Shown: in pieces, positions 36,324 to 44,842 of the stretch | How positions within the stretch are numbered: the stretch's first letter is position 1 | Layout: each line of letters begins with the position of its first letter | NCBI RefSeq assembly: GCF_016904675.1 | Contig: NZ_CP070228.1 | Location: 1,798,001 to 1,862,000 of the forward strand | DNA from: Arcanobacterium phocisimile | GTDB lineage: Bacteria > Actinomycetota > Actinomycetes > Actinomycetales > Actinomycetaceae | DNA length: 64,000 bases | Reading direction: 5' to 3' | Program-made: the position numbers and the translations under genes | Notes under the pieces: generated by a model | What the model was told of the DNA's origin: nothing | The model's input: only the letters and a program-made list of their open reading frames with translations | The model's database searches: none

Positions 36324-38726
36324 CTAAAAGCTAGATACTTCTTCAAATCTGGTAGAGAATACTTTGAAAATCCGTTGAGTCGAATCCATCGTGTTATCAA
36401 ATGGAATAACCGCCTTACCAACTTTCATTAGCCCTCTACCTGGCTCAACATTCGTAAAATATCCACGTTGTTGATTCGATAAGTGCAGCAAGCTAGCTAA
36501 TGCATCAGCATCTGTAGATTGCTGATTCAGTAGGAAGAGACCATCTGAGTTCGATAGCATCAGGCGTGCACGCTCATTAATCAGTAGCTCTTCGATATTC
36601 TGTGTAATACCGGTAGCGGCTGCTCCGTATTTACGCACTCGTTTAAACATCGATTGGCAATAAGCACCCGCATAGTCATTATTGAAAAGTAAGTGGAATT
36701 CATCGATGTAAACCCAGGTACGCACACCACGGGCTTTATTTCGCACGATCCGTGCCCAGATCTCTTCCAAAACCACCATCATGCCGAAAGTTTGAAGATC
36801 CTTCGACAGCTCAGCAATGTCATAAATAGTGACTCGATTGGATGCATCAACGTTGGTTTGTCGCGCAAATCCTTGCGCACTTCCTCGCGCATACATCTCT
36901 AATCCAGTAGCTACTTCTTGAGCTTCTGCTTCTGGTTCGTGGCGCAGGGCCTCGTAAAGATCCTTGAGGGTAGGTGCTGGGATATCACTCGTCCAGTATG
37001 TGCTGTAAAGACTTGCCACCACTCGATCAATGATCGAGCGCTTTGCAGGGGTTAGACCGTCTGCACCACCCAGCAACACTTCGCACAAGCTAAGGACAAA
37101 ACCGCACTTGTTGCGCACCGGATCACCGTCAGAGACATTCGTAAACTCTTTACTCAAATCCATCGGATTAATGGCATCTTCTGATCCAGCTGAAATAACC
37201 ACAGTCGTTGCTTTCATTTCTTTTGCTAGAGCTGGATATTCGCGTTCAGGATCAATAATCAAAATCTCATCATTAGGCCGACGCAGGAACGTTTGATTCA
37301 TTTCAAACTTGGCAAATTGCGATTTACCAGAGCCAGTTGTACCCAAGATGAAGCCGTTAGAGTTCATTCCTTTCGCACGGTCTGCCATGATCACATTCTT
37401 CGATAGCGCATTGATTCCGTAGAAATTTCCACTGCGTTCAAGCAGTTCTTGCGTAGTAAATGGAATCATTACCGCACCAACAGCAGTAGTAAGCGTTCGA
37501 TACATCGGAATCTTGCATAATCCCAGCGGCAAGCAAGCGTTGAGACCGTCAATCTGCATATATCTGAGATTTTCAAGCGAGCATGAATGCTTTCCAGCAA
37601 CACGTCGCACGCGTTTAACCGCTTCTTCAAGCTCTTCTTGAGAGCCCGCAGAAACTCCGATAATAATGCGTGTGGTGAACAGTTTTTCATTCGACTGCTC
37701 TAGCTGCTGACGAAGCTCAACAGCCTCAGTATGGGACGCTTCTAGTTCATGAGGAACCAGATCAATATCCATGTTTTGCTTGGCCAACTTACGGCGTTCA
37801 TTCGCCATCTGGATATCCATACCCGCAATTTGACGCTTGACGAGATCTAAACCTTCTGCCTGATCAAGAGGATCAAAATGAATAGACACAGTAAGATCTG
37901 CAGGAATTTCAGCTAGCTCTTTCAGAACACGATCACTCATCCAATTAGGCATCTTACGCAAGATCATTGTCTGCCAATAACGATCTTCCCCAGAGTAAAG
38001 AACCAGCCGATCAGAATCCGACCGATCAATCGACCAAGGAGCAACAAAGTCCTTCGTCTTAGCCTTCTTCTGTCCAACCATATCCGCGTAACTGAAATCG
38101 TTGGGAGCATCTGGACGTAACATCTGCTGCAGCAACCTTACGCGCTGGTCACCGCTGATCTGCTCAGCACGGCAACCACCAACTTCACGTAATGCCGCAA
38201 TATCCTCCGCTGCCATACGAGACAAGACAATTTTTGCCTCTTCAAACGACTCAGCCTCAATTTGGAGCGTCACGTATTTTTCAGTAACCGTATTGTTTCT
38301 ACCCGACTCAAGCCTGCGCGAAATAAGCTGGTTATACTCATCGCGCTGCGAATCAAAACCATCATCTTGAGATGAAAGTTCAATACTCTCCATCAACTGG
38401 GCTTTATCAAGAACTCGGTTAACAATAGAAACTTGCACGTGATGCCCAGCTAAATGTCCATTGAGGAAGCGTGCATACTTTTCAACCAGGCCTTCTTGCA
38501 CCTCATTAGGAGCAAGCTGGTAGTCAATATCAGACAATTGCAGAGTAATTGAATACTTATTTCCACCGAGATACGCAATACCCGATTCCGTAATTGCCTC
38601 ATAGTGAATCAGAGACTGGGCATTTTTCTTTTCTTTACGAGCGACTTTACGTTGCTCATTATTCTCATTGCTTTCAGTTGCCTGCTTCTGGCGGGCAGCT
38701 CTTGCGGCCATTCTTTTGCCGACCAT
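36324..38726 (-). CDS. VirB4-family T4SS ATPase
   Basis: A protein of 800 residues. The N-terminal half is the family-specific domain. The ATPase half has Walker A GFILGTTGSGKSQFAKFEMNQ, then EILIIDPEREYPALA, and the Walker B region VRTWVYIDEFHLLFNNDY. GITQNIEELLINERARLMLSNSDG is the conserved C-terminal motif of VirB4/TraE-like proteins. It powers substrate transfer and pilin assembly. Its start overlaps the PrgI-like gene by 53 bp. The N-terminus is basic (MVGKRMAARAARQKQATESNE). Confidence 0.95.
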   Translation of the reverse strand: MVGKRMAARAARQKQATESNENNEQRKVARKEKKNAQSLIHYEAITESGIAYLGGNKYSITLQLSDIDYQLAPNEVQEGLVEKYARFLNGHLAGHHVQVSIVNRVLDKAQLMESIELSSQDDGFDSQRDEYNQLISRRLESGRNNTVTEKYVTLQIEAESFEEAKIVLSRMAAEDIAALREVGGCRAEQISGDQRVRLLQQMLRPDAPNDFSYADMVGQKKAKTKDFVAPWSIDRSDSDRLVLYSGEDRYWQTMILRKMPNWMSDRVLKELAEIPADLTVSIHFDPLDQAEGLDLVKRQIAGMDIQMANERRKLAKQNMDIDLVPHELEASHTEAVELRQQLEQSNEKLFTTRIIIGVSAGSQEELEEAVKRVRRVAGKHSCSLENLRYMQIDGLNACLPLGLCKIPMYRTLTTAVGAVMIPFTTQELLERSGNFYGINALSKNVIMADRAKGMNSNGFILGTTGSGKSQFAKFEMNQTFLRRPNDEILIIDPEREYPALAKEMKATTVVISAGSEDAINPMDLSKEFTNVSDGDPVRNKCGFVLSLCEVLLGGADGLTPAKRSIIDRVVASLYSTYWTSDIPAPTLKDLYEALRHEPEAEAQEVATGLEMYARGSAQGFARQTNVDASNRVTIYDIAELSKDLQTFGMMVVLEEIWARIVRNKARGVRTWVYIDEFHLLFNNDYAGAYCQSMFKRVRKYGAAATGITQNIEELLINERARLMLSNSDGLFLLNQQSTDADALASLLHLSNQQRGYFTNVEPGRGLMKVGKAVIPFDNTMDSTQRIFKVFSTRFEEVSSF

Positions 38727-39039
38727 TTTCTTCCTCCATTAAGTCCTGCTCAAAAACGAATACTTTTTTGCCTTGACGCCAGTCCCACGCATAGCTGAAA
38801 TACTTTTCGAATGGAACGCCCATCGGGCGTACCCATCCAAGAGCAACAGCGGGCACTGAAAGTAGCGTCACTATAACAACGCCAAGATTTTCGTACCCTG
38901 CTAGGTAGCACACTGCGAAACTGCCAGCAATAAGAGGTGCCGCCAAAGCAGCTACACCAAGCTGACGCCAGGACATGCCAAATAGCACTCGTGGCTGATA
39001 CGCAGTAACTTCACGCGGTACACGCACTTCCAGTGCCAC
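38674..39039 (-). CDS. PrgI-family T4SS membrane protein
   Basis: A protein of 121 residues starting with GTG at 39039, nine bases after AAGGAGG. The text ALEVRVPREVTAYQPRVLFGMSWRQLGVAALAAPLIAG, a second hydrophobic segment (NLGVVIVTLLSVPAVALGWV) and PFEKYFSYAWDWRQGKKVFVF match PrgI (a VirB3-like component that partners VirB4). A longer upstream reading frame has no ribosome site and is not used. Confidence 0.88.
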   Translation of the reverse strand: MALEVRVPREVTAYQPRVLFGMSWRQLGVAALAAPLIAGSFAVCYLAGYENLGVVIVTLLSVPAVALGWVRPMGVPFEKYFSYAWDWRQGKKVFVFEQDLMEEENGRQKNGRKSCPPEAGN

Positions 39040-39049
39040 GCTAGCCTCC

Positions 39050-39247
39050 TTAGATCTGCACCTGTGAAAACAGTGCCGCAGCAGCAATAATCATGCCGCC
39101 ACCAATGGCCTGCCACATACCGGCTTGAGTTTGGGGGCCGTTATGATCCTTCAAGCCCCCCGCTAGAGTGATCACACCCCAAACGCACCATAAACCTCCA
39201 CCAACAATGGCGAACTTCGTAAATAATGCAATAGCTTGTGCCAGCAT
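39050..39247 (-). CDS. VirB2/Maff2-like pilin subunit
   Basis: A protein of 65 residues: MLAQAIALFTKFAIVGGGLW, then a hydrophobic stretch ending in QVQI. Two hydrophobic segments are separated by a polar loop (GLKDHNGPQTQAGMWQA). This size and pattern match Maff2/TrbC-like proteins that precede prgI and virB4 in Gram-positive ICEs. It is the first gene of the compact prgI-virB4 cluster, 10 bp before prgI. Confidence 0.8.
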   Translation of the reverse strand: MLAQAIALFTKFAIVGGGLWCVWGVITLAGGLKDHNGPQTQAGMWQAIGGGMIIAAAALFSQVQI

Positions 39248-39428
39248 CTTCTTTTCCTTCCACTAAATATGGTTACTGATCTGAGTTCACACTCTTGTAT
39301 GCGAACTCTTCCATCCCGCCAGGCATATAAACTTCGCAAATTACCTAAACCACCCAACGGAATGAAGTTTTTGGGTGCACTTGTCCAAGGTGATGTGCAT
39401 TTGTCTTTTCTACTTAGGCGTACTTGAC

Positions 39429-40169
39429 CTAATTATCGAGCGCATCATCTGGATCAAGTGCCTGCGGTGCACCTGGATTAATATTCAACGCCGCAATACC
39501 ATTTTTAAGTTTTCTAGTAGCTTCACGCAGATTATCTTTTGAAGCAATCAGATCATCTAAAAGACCTTGATCATCAGCGACATTTAATGCTTCACCACGT
39601 TTACCAATACTTGCAATGACTTTTTCTACGTGGTTAATCTCGTTTTGAGCAAGCTCAATCAGCCCAGACTCAGCGCCAGCTGAACTAGCAACAGCCGCTT
39701 TAGCCTCACTTAGATACGCTTCGGTGCGTTCAACTTCCTTGGCCACTTCAGTCTTGAAGAACCCAGATTTTACATCCATTGAATGCTGCGCCTTATCCAT
39801 ACCGGCGCGCAAATCTTCGCTGATCTCTTTTATCCGCACCTGGTCATTTTTAAGCGCCACCAAAGTTTCACTGCCATCACTCACAGAGTCAAGATCAATC
39901 ACCTTGGCATCAAAAGCAGCAGCATCTTTATAAGCTTGACTTACAGGAGCACAAGTAACCCGCGAGCCAGTAATAATCTCACACCGACTCACTACATCCT
40001 TGGCCTGACTACGCAGGTCATCAAATTCTTTCACTTGCTCATTAAAAGTTGGCACCAAACGAGCAAGCTCTTCAGCGTCAGCGTCCGGCGTGCGCCACCA
40101 CGCTAACGCCACGCCAACGACAACTACGCCAGTCAGACCGACAATCCATTTACGAGAATTCGCATTCAT
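39429..40169 (-). CDS. membrane-anchored coiled-coil protein of unknown function
   Basis: A protein of 246 residues with one N-terminal membrane segment (WIVGLTGVVVVGVALAWW) and a long extracytoplasmic helical region with two cysteines (SRCEIITGSRVTCAPV). The rest is Glu/Ala/Lys-rich coiled coil, ending in an Asp-rich tail (DPDDALDN). Its ATG overlaps the stop of the preceding gene (40169). An envelope-spanning or surface role in mating is plausible from topology. No family is recognised. Confidence 0.6.
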   Translation of the reverse strand: MNANSRKWIVGLTGVVVVGVALAWWRTPDADAEELARLVPTFNEQVKEFDDLRSQAKDVVSRCEIITGSRVTCAPVSQAYKDAAAFDAKVIDLDSVSDGSETLVALKNDQVRIKEISEDLRAGMDKAQHSMDVKSGFFKTEVAKEVERTEAYLSEAKAAVASSAGAESGLIELAQNEINHVEKVIASIGKRGEALNVADDQGLLDDLIASKDNLREATRKLKNGIAALNINPGAPQALDPDDALDN

Positions 40170-41146
40170 TATTCTTCCCCTTCGCTTCGTTTCTTTGATT
40201 GGAGATTATTAGCAGGGCTAAACAAATTGGATGCTTCTTTCCACTTCTTCATTGATCGAACGACAGCTTGCCGCTCTTCTGGACTAATGTCCGGCGGAGG
40301 CGGCGGAGAATCGCTACGAGTAGAGCGATCCGCCTCCACCGGAAAACCTATCGGCACCTCACATAAATCTTTCAGACGGGAAATCAATAATCCTGGCGGA
40401 TTAACCACATTTGGCGGTAATGGATTATCAGCAAGACGCCCACGTATCTTCAACACGCTCCATCCAGAATCAAGCAAATCATCCAAAAGACCAGAGACGC
40501 GCATTGCTGCTTTGCCCATCAAACCTCGACGTTGTTCTGGAGGAATAGCCGCATTGATAACCTTCCAATTGGCAAGCTTGCCACCCTTAACCGGAACAGC
40601 CACTTCTTCGGAAGGTAAAGGATGCGCCTTCTTCGGTTCCTTCACTTCGACAACTTCAGAATCGCTAACGGGAGCTGGGGTCGAACTTGCACGCCGGTAC
40701 GAACGATCCTTAGAAACTTGAGAAGCAATAACAGTTTGCTTCAACTCCCTACCAGGAATCGCAAAATCAGGATGGGATGGGCACGAGACAATCTCTGACG
40801 TTGTAAAACCAAGCCCGATCATCATCTTTTCAGCATCCTCGAAAGCCTCAGCTGGAGTTAAAGGCACATCAGAGATAATGGTGAGTTCGCGAATTTGACC
40901 ATCACGACGATGTTGGAAACGGAACCTATAATTCAACGCTTCTAATTCTTTCAAAGCCGCACGTGTAGCCTTCTGACCCAAACCTCGGCCAGCAAGTTCA
41001 CGGTAACCAACCTTAACCCCAGGAGGAAGCGACAAACACAGAACAATGAGCCCTAAAGCGGCATAAGAAAGCTCTTTGTTGTGAACCAACGTGTTCGGCA
41101 CCGCGGTAGCCCCGCGGCGTACAACAAAGAAATCTCCACCAGCCAT
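40169..41146 (-). CDS. winged-helix DNA-binding protein, possible ICE replication initiator
   Basis: A protein of 325 residues. Residues about 8-110 (FFVVRRGATAVPNTLVHNKELSYAALGLIVLCLSLPPGVKVGYRELAGRGLGQKATRAALKELEALNYRF) form a winged-helix domain of the type found in phage and ICE replication proteins (LSYAALGLLxxLLSLP...). The middle and C-terminus are Pro/Glu-rich and disordered, with a helical block (QRRGLMGKAAMRVSGLLDDLLDSGWSVLKIRGRL) that may bind DNA or helicase. It is followed by the coiled-coil gene and preceded by the excisionase-like gene. Initiator or transcriptional-regulator roles cannot be separated from sequence alone. Confidence 0.65.
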   Translation of the reverse strand: MAGGDFFVVRRGATAVPNTLVHNKELSYAALGLIVLCLSLPPGVKVGYRELAGRGLGQKATRAALKELEALNYRFRFQHRRDGQIRELTIISDVPLTPAEAFEDAEKMMIGLGFTTSEIVSCPSHPDFAIPGRELKQTVIASQVSKDRSYRRASSTPAPVSDSEVVEVKEPKKAHPLPSEEVAVPVKGGKLANWKVINAAIPPEQRRGLMGKAAMRVSGLLDDLLDSGWSVLKIRGRLADNPLPPNVVNPPGLLISRLKDLCEVPIGFPVEADRSTRSDSPPPPPDISPEERQAVVRSMKKWKEASNLFSPANNLQSKKRSEGEE

Positions 41147-41148
41147 GA

Positions 41149-41370
41149 CTAGCCCTCGTCAACTTCCTCAACAACAACCGGCTTCAAAATAGCCTCAATA
41201 TCAGAACGGCGAAAAAACTTCCGTCCACTGGGCAGCTCAACAAACGGAATTTTCCCTTGACGCGCCCAGCGATACAAGGTTGCAGGAGTTGTTTCAGGGA
41301 GCAACAAAGCAGCATCATCCGCCGCCAGTAGCTCGCCAGCCTTACTTTCGTCTGTTAGTTTTTCTTTCAC
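41149..41370 (-). CDS. xis: excisionase-like helix-turn-helix protein
   Basis: A protein of 73 residues with the MerR/excisionase-type domain AALLLPETTPATLYRWARQGKIPFVELPSGRKFFRRSDIEAIL. This is the HTH_17 pattern of Xis and RDF proteins, which steer the integrase toward excision. It is divergent from the Cro/CI-type gene at 41449 and lies about 390 bp from the right att site. It starts the minus-strand transfer operon, so it may also act as a regulator. Two base pairs separate it from the next gene. Confidence 0.75.
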   Translation of the reverse strand: MKEKLTDESKAGELLAADDAALLLPETTPATLYRWARQGKIPFVELPSGRKFFRRSDIEAILKPVVVEEVDEG

Positions 41371-41413
41371 ACGAAAGACAATACACTATTTCAATAAAAA
41401 ACAAAACATTTGA

Positions 41414-41442
41414 TTGAAGCGATTTCTTACATCTGTTACACT
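41414..41442 (+). promoter_or_regulatory. leaderless promoter of the att-spanning regulator, with inverted repeat
   Basis: TTGAAG (41414-41419) and TACACT (41437-41442) are separated by 17 bp, and the ATG at 41449 follows after six bases. The -35 overlaps one arm of an inverted repeat TTTCAAT...ATTGAAG shared with the divergent xis promoter region. It is a likely switch point for integration versus excision. Confidence 0.5.
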
Positions 41443-41448
41443 TTATTT

Positions 41449-41802
41449 ATGAACATCGGACAGAACACATTCAGCACATCCAATCAAGCGATTGGCATGA
41501 CAGTAGCTCAACAGCTATTTGCGCGAGGAATGACGCGTGCAGAACTTGGCCATGCGCTCGGAGTTACTGGACAAGCGGTGTCTTCACGACTCCACGGAAA
41601 AGCAAATTGGACAGCCGATGACCTTTTAGCTACTGCTGAGCTTTTTCAAATTTCGGTAAATGATCTCATGCCCACAAAAGATGAGAACGGCAACTGGTTA
41701 CCTGCGCCATTTAGTGGATATGCGAAAACCCCCGCTTTCGCAGGGGCTTCGGATGAGAGCCGCCTGTGGGAATCGAACCCACGACCTTCTCATTACGAGT
41801 GA
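41449..41802 (+). CDS. Cro/CI-type regulator whose 3' end lies in the att site
   Basis: A protein of 117 residues in the integrated state. The helix-turn-helix is AQQLFARGMTRAELGHALGVTGQAVSSRLHGKANWTADDLLATAELF. I start it at the leaderless ATG at 41449; the longer frame from 41410 has no translation signal. The last 16 codons (from ESRLWESNPRPSHYE) are read from the att repeat and tRNA-Thr complement, stopping at TGA 41800-41802. In the excised circle the frame would continue past attP into 21288-21482, adding 64 different residues and overlapping the start of int. Confidence 0.75.
   Translation: MNIGQNTFSTSNQAIGMTVAQQLFARGMTRAELGHALGVTGQAVSSRLHGKANWTADDLLATAELFQISVNDLMPTKDENGNWLPAPFSGYAKTPAFAGASDESRLWESNPRPSHYE
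41725..41747 (-). terminator. ICE-supplied terminator of tRNA-Thr
   Basis: On the minus strand CCCCTGC-GAAA-GCGGGGG is followed by TTTTCG, about 11 bases after the tRNA 3' end. It replaces the chromosomal terminator displaced to 21196-21242. Confidence 0.65.
41757..41796 (-). repeat. ICE attachment site, right copy (inside intact tRNA-Thr)
   Basis: Forty bases identical to 21248-21287. It covers the tRNA-Thr 3' half plus one base beyond the discriminator. The two copies diverge immediately on both sides. Confidence 0.93.
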
Positions 41803-41830
41803 GACGCTCTGCCGACTGAGCTAAGGCGGC
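41758..41830 (-). tRNA. tRNA-Thr (anticodon CGT)
   Basis: A 73-nt cloverleaf on the minus strand. The acceptor stem GCCGCCT pairs with AGGCGGC, the D-arm is TAGCTCAGTCGGCAGAGC, the anticodon arm TCTCA-CTCGTAA-TGAGA gives anticodon CGT, and the T-arm is GTGGGTTCGATTCCCAC. CCA is not encoded here (TCTC follows), while the displaced fragment at 21248 is followed by bases that complete CCA. The gene is reconstituted by the ICE end and should be functional if CCA is added enzymatically. Confidence 0.95.
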
Positions 41831-41956
41831 GGATCGAAATGACTTAACTTTTCGAGCCGTTTGCTTTACAGCTATAACAATGTAACCGAATATCACTGCC
41901 AAACACAACCGGGCATAGATACTTCCATGACATTTCGCTGTAAATCACATGGATAT

Positions 41957-42001
41957 AATTGTGGGAGTAGTGCGGAAAACTTCCGTACCACTCCCACAAT
42001 T
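41957..42001. terminator. long stem-loop between tRNA-Thr and the TAP-type hydrolase gene
   Basis: Arms of 21 bases (41957-41977 and 41981-42001) pair with two G-U type positions around a short loop. It lies 51 bp beyond the hydrolase stop codon on the minus strand. Confidence 0.6.
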
Positions 42002-42052
42002 CGCGCTAACAACAATCTACGTTGAGTTACCTAGCTAGCTCACCTTCGCGTG

Positions 42053-43627
42053 CTACTGCGCCGGGCAGCGCAGGCCGTCTTCGGGAACGGTTCCGTTGAG
42101 CAGGTATGCGTCGAGCGAATCCTTCACGCACGGACCGGATGGGCGACCGTAAGCAGTATGGCCTTCACCTTCCCAGGTTACAAGAACAGCATTATCGAAT
42201 GCCTTTTCGAAGGCAACTGCCCACTCGTATGGAGTTGCCGGATCGCCAACGGTTCCTACGACGACGATCGGATCCGAACCCGGTGCAGTAAATCGCTTGA
42301 TGATGTCGTGGTCTGGTTTTGGCATCGCCTGGCAGGTTGCCTGCGAGAACCCCATTAAGTCACCGAAGAGCGGAGATTCATTCTTGAGCTCTTCACTCAG
42401 GCGATCCCAATCGGCTGGCGTTCCTTCGATAATCGAATCTGCACAGTTAATAACCGTATTTGCTTCCATCGAGTTATTTTTAAATTCACCAGATGGCGTA
42501 CGTCCGGTATAGGCATCGAAGAAGAGCTGGAATAGGTTTCCGGTTCCGTCATTCTTAACTTCTTCAATTGCTTGGGAGAGATATGGCCATGAACTATCGT
42601 CATACAGTGGAGTGATGAACCCCAACAGTAAACCAGATTGAGTCAATGGACGCGCCTTATCAGCAGTTGGTATAGGCTGATTTCCAGCTTTGTCAAACAT
42701 TGCACGAATCTCATCGCGCGCCTCATCACGAGTTCCCGTAAACGGACACTTGTCGGAGGCTAAGCAATCGTCAATGAAATTGTTAGTAGCAAGCTCGAAG
42801 CCTTTCATTTGGGCTTTTTGCTGCTCATATTGTGAAACATCAGAATCGACAGCACCATCAAGAATGACACGGCCAACATTAGCTGGGAATAGCTGTGCAT
42901 ACATACCGCCCAGGGATGTTCCGTAAGAGAAACCGACATAGTAGAGCTTCGGATCACCAACAAGATGGCGGATCACATCCATATCGCGAGCTGCTTCTTC
43001 AGTTCCGGAATACTTCACAAGTTCGCCAGAATTTTGGGCACACTTGTTTGCGTACTCAACTTCGGCCGCACGCGATTGCTCACGCCCCTCCGGAGTATCT
43101 GGGTAAGTCATGGCAAGATAGTCGTCTAGTTCTGCGTCAGAAACACAATCAACCGGAGTTGATTCCCCGACACCACGCGGATCGAATCCGATAATGTCAA
43201 AACTACTGGTGATGCGATCAGTAAAGAACTGGGCAGCGCTTTCTGCCATTTCTTGACCGCCACCGCCAGGACCGCCGGGGTTAGCAAGCAACGAACCAAT
43301 CTTCTCGCCTTCTGCATGCCGGCGCTTGATCTTCAACTCGATCGTGACACCCTGCGGATCAGCATAGTTAAGTGGAACCGTCATTGTCGTGCAATCCAGG
43401 CCCGTTCCACACTCTTCCCAATTCAATTCCTGGGTGTAGAACTGTTCCAACCCGTCGGGAATTTCCGGCATCGGTGCATCAATTGCTTTGGCTTCGATCG
43501 ACGCCATCGTATCCGACGACGATTTCCCTTCCGTCGAATCTTTACCTGACGTCACCTCAGCAGTGCCGGCACAACTCCCTAAGAGAAGCACTGCACTACC
43601 AAGTGCTGCTATTGCACGTTTCTTCAT
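42053..43627 (-). CDS. secreted lipoprotein alpha/beta-hydrolase, tripeptidyl-aminopeptidase (TAP) type
   Basis: A protein of 524 residues. The signal peptide MKKRAIAALGSAVLLLGSC ends in a lipobox Cys, so it is anchored outside the membrane. The hydrolase core has LLANPGGPGGGG (oxyanion), the nucleophile elbow VGFSYGTSLGGMYAQLFP, and the acid and base in VVVGTVGDPATPYEWA and GEGHTAYGRP. The C-terminal CVKDSLDAYLLNGTVPEDGLRC is the TAP-like domain. Such enzymes remove short peptides from protein N-termini in Actinobacteria. It lies 27 bp after holB. Confidence 0.93.
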   Translation of the reverse strand: MKKRAIAALGSAVLLLGSCAGTAEVTSGKDSTEGKSSSDTMASIEAKAIDAPMPEIPDGLEQFYTQELNWEECGTGLDCTTMTVPLNYADPQGVTIELKIKRRHAEGEKIGSLLANPGGPGGGGQEMAESAAQFFTDRITSSFDIIGFDPRGVGESTPVDCVSDAELDDYLAMTYPDTPEGREQSRAAEVEYANKCAQNSGELVKYSGTEEAARDMDVIRHLVGDPKLYYVGFSYGTSLGGMYAQLFPANVGRVILDGAVDSDVSQYEQQKAQMKGFELATNNFIDDCLASDKCPFTGTRDEARDEIRAMFDKAGNQPIPTADKARPLTQSGLLLGFITPLYDDSSWPYLSQAIEEVKNDGTGNLFQLFFDAYTGRTPSGEFKNNSMEANTVINCADSIIEGTPADWDRLSEELKNESPLFGDLMGFSQATCQAMPKPDHDIIKRFTAPGSDPIVVVGTVGDPATPYEWAVAFEKAFDNAVLVTWEGEGHTAYGRPSGPCVKDSLDAYLLNGTVPEDGLRCPAQ

Positions 43628-43654
43628 CTGGTTCCTTACCTTTAAGGACGCCGA

Positions 43655-44842
43655 CTATCGGAGTCCAACTAAAACACTTTCCATCACTAATTGCGCTGGC
43701 ACATTAGCACGTAATCGCGCCCGACCTTGACTGATGCGATCAAGTTTTTCTAACGTATCGTGGGTTGTTGACGAGGCGGCGATTCGATCGATCGCCTGCT
43801 CGTAATCAACATTAATCAGCTCGACATTACCACCCATTTGTTGTACCAAGACATCACGATAGAACGAGAGCATATAGACCATTTCCCGATCGAGGACATC
43901 GCGTTCTTGGCGGGTTTGACGACGGCGAGCTGCTTCGGCACTTTCTTTGACTTGGCTTCGAACGGCAGCCGGTACTTTCGACGTTGCATCTAGCCCTAAA
44001 GCAGCCATGCGCTTTTCTTCAAGCACCTTGCTGTCTTCTTCGAGGGCTTCCTTTTTTGTTGTCCCATCACCTCGCATCGCAATGGTATCCGCGAGCAAAT
44101 GGGCACCAAGGGCAGCATCACCCACGCCTTTAATCTTGGCTAGAATATTAAGCGTTTTGCTACGAATCGAAGCCGCATGCGGATCGGTAGCAAGCGCCCG
44201 CGCTAAACCGATATGTGACTGCGCTGCACGGGCCGCAACGAGGGCTGCATGTGGCTCCACCCCATCGCGCTTGACCAACAAATCAGCCACTTGTTGGGCC
44301 TGCGGAGTCACCAAATTGATATTCCGGCAACGCGAACGAATAGTTGGCAACACATCTGCTGCAGCCGCAGTACATAGCATCCATACCGTGCGCGCACCCG
44401 GTTCTTCGATCGCTTTCAACAACACGTTAGTGGTCCGAGTGAGCATCCGATCGGCGTCTTCAATGATAAGAATCCGCCATGCACCACTTGTTGGTGCCAC
44501 GTACGAACTGGCGACATATTCACGAACTTGCTCAGCGGTGATCGTCACTTGATCGGTAGATACGAGCGTGACGTCAGGATGGTTGCGTTCTAAAACCGAC
44601 ACACATTGTGGGCAGATCCCACATCCTCGAGTCGGCCCGGTACACAGCAATGCTCCAGCCAAGCTCAACGCGGCCAGAGAACGCCCAGATCCGGGCGGGC
44701 CGGTAAACAACCACGCTTGACTCATCGCCTGAGCAGAAACTGCCGAAGCGTTATGCTGATTGGCAGAACGCGCAGCATCAGCTGCTCGCTGTAACTCGTG
44801 AACAGCAACCTCTTGTCCAATCAGATTGTCAAAGATACTCAT
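43655..44842 (-). CDS. holB: DNA polymerase III subunit delta'
   Basis: A clamp-loader AAA+ subunit of 395 residues. It starts MSIFDNLIGQEVAVHELQRA. The Walker A region is GPPGSGRSLAALSLAGALL, with Arg in place of the catalytic Lys as usual for delta'. The zinc module CTGPTRGCGICPQC and the SRC motif (LPTIRSRCRNINLVTP) are present. The ATG overlaps the tmk stop by four bases (ATGA). The tmk-holB pair is conserved in Actinobacteria. Confidence 0.94.
   Translation of the reverse strand: MSIFDNLIGQEVAVHELQRAADAARSANQHNASAVSAQAMSQAWLFTGPPGSGRSLAALSLAGALLCTGPTRGCGICPQCVSVLERNHPDVTLVSTDQVTITAEQVREYVASSYVAPTSGAWRILIIEDADRMLTRTTNVLLKAIEEPGARTVWMLCTAAAADVLPTIRSRCRNINLVTPQAQQVADLLVKRDGVEPHAALVAARAAQSHIGLARALATDPHAASIRSKTLNILAKIKGVGDAALGAHLLADTIAMRGDGTTKKEALEEDSKVLEEKRMAALGLDATSKVPAAVRSQVKESAEAARRRQTRQERDVLDREMVYMLSFYRDVLVQQMGGNVELINVDYEQAIDRIAASSTTHDTLEKLDRISQGRARLRANVPAQLVMESVLVGLR

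Larger units (their letters stand above)
21248..41796. mobile_element. integrative and conjugative element in tRNA-Thr(CGT), about 20.5 kb
   Basis: The element is bounded by a 40-bp direct repeat made of the tRNA-Thr 3' end. It contains a tyrosine recombinase next to the left end, partition (ParA), relaxosome (MobC, relaxase), coupling (PcfB-like, VirD4) and a Gram-positive secretion apparatus (VirB4, VirB6-like, PrgI, pilin, SLT-CHAP hydrolase), plus winged-helix, excisionase-like and Cro/CI regulators at the right end. This set is that of MPF-FATA-type ICEs. No antibiotic-resistance, metal-resistance or restriction gene is recognised. All core transfer genes are intact, so it could be mobile. 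Confidence 0.93.
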
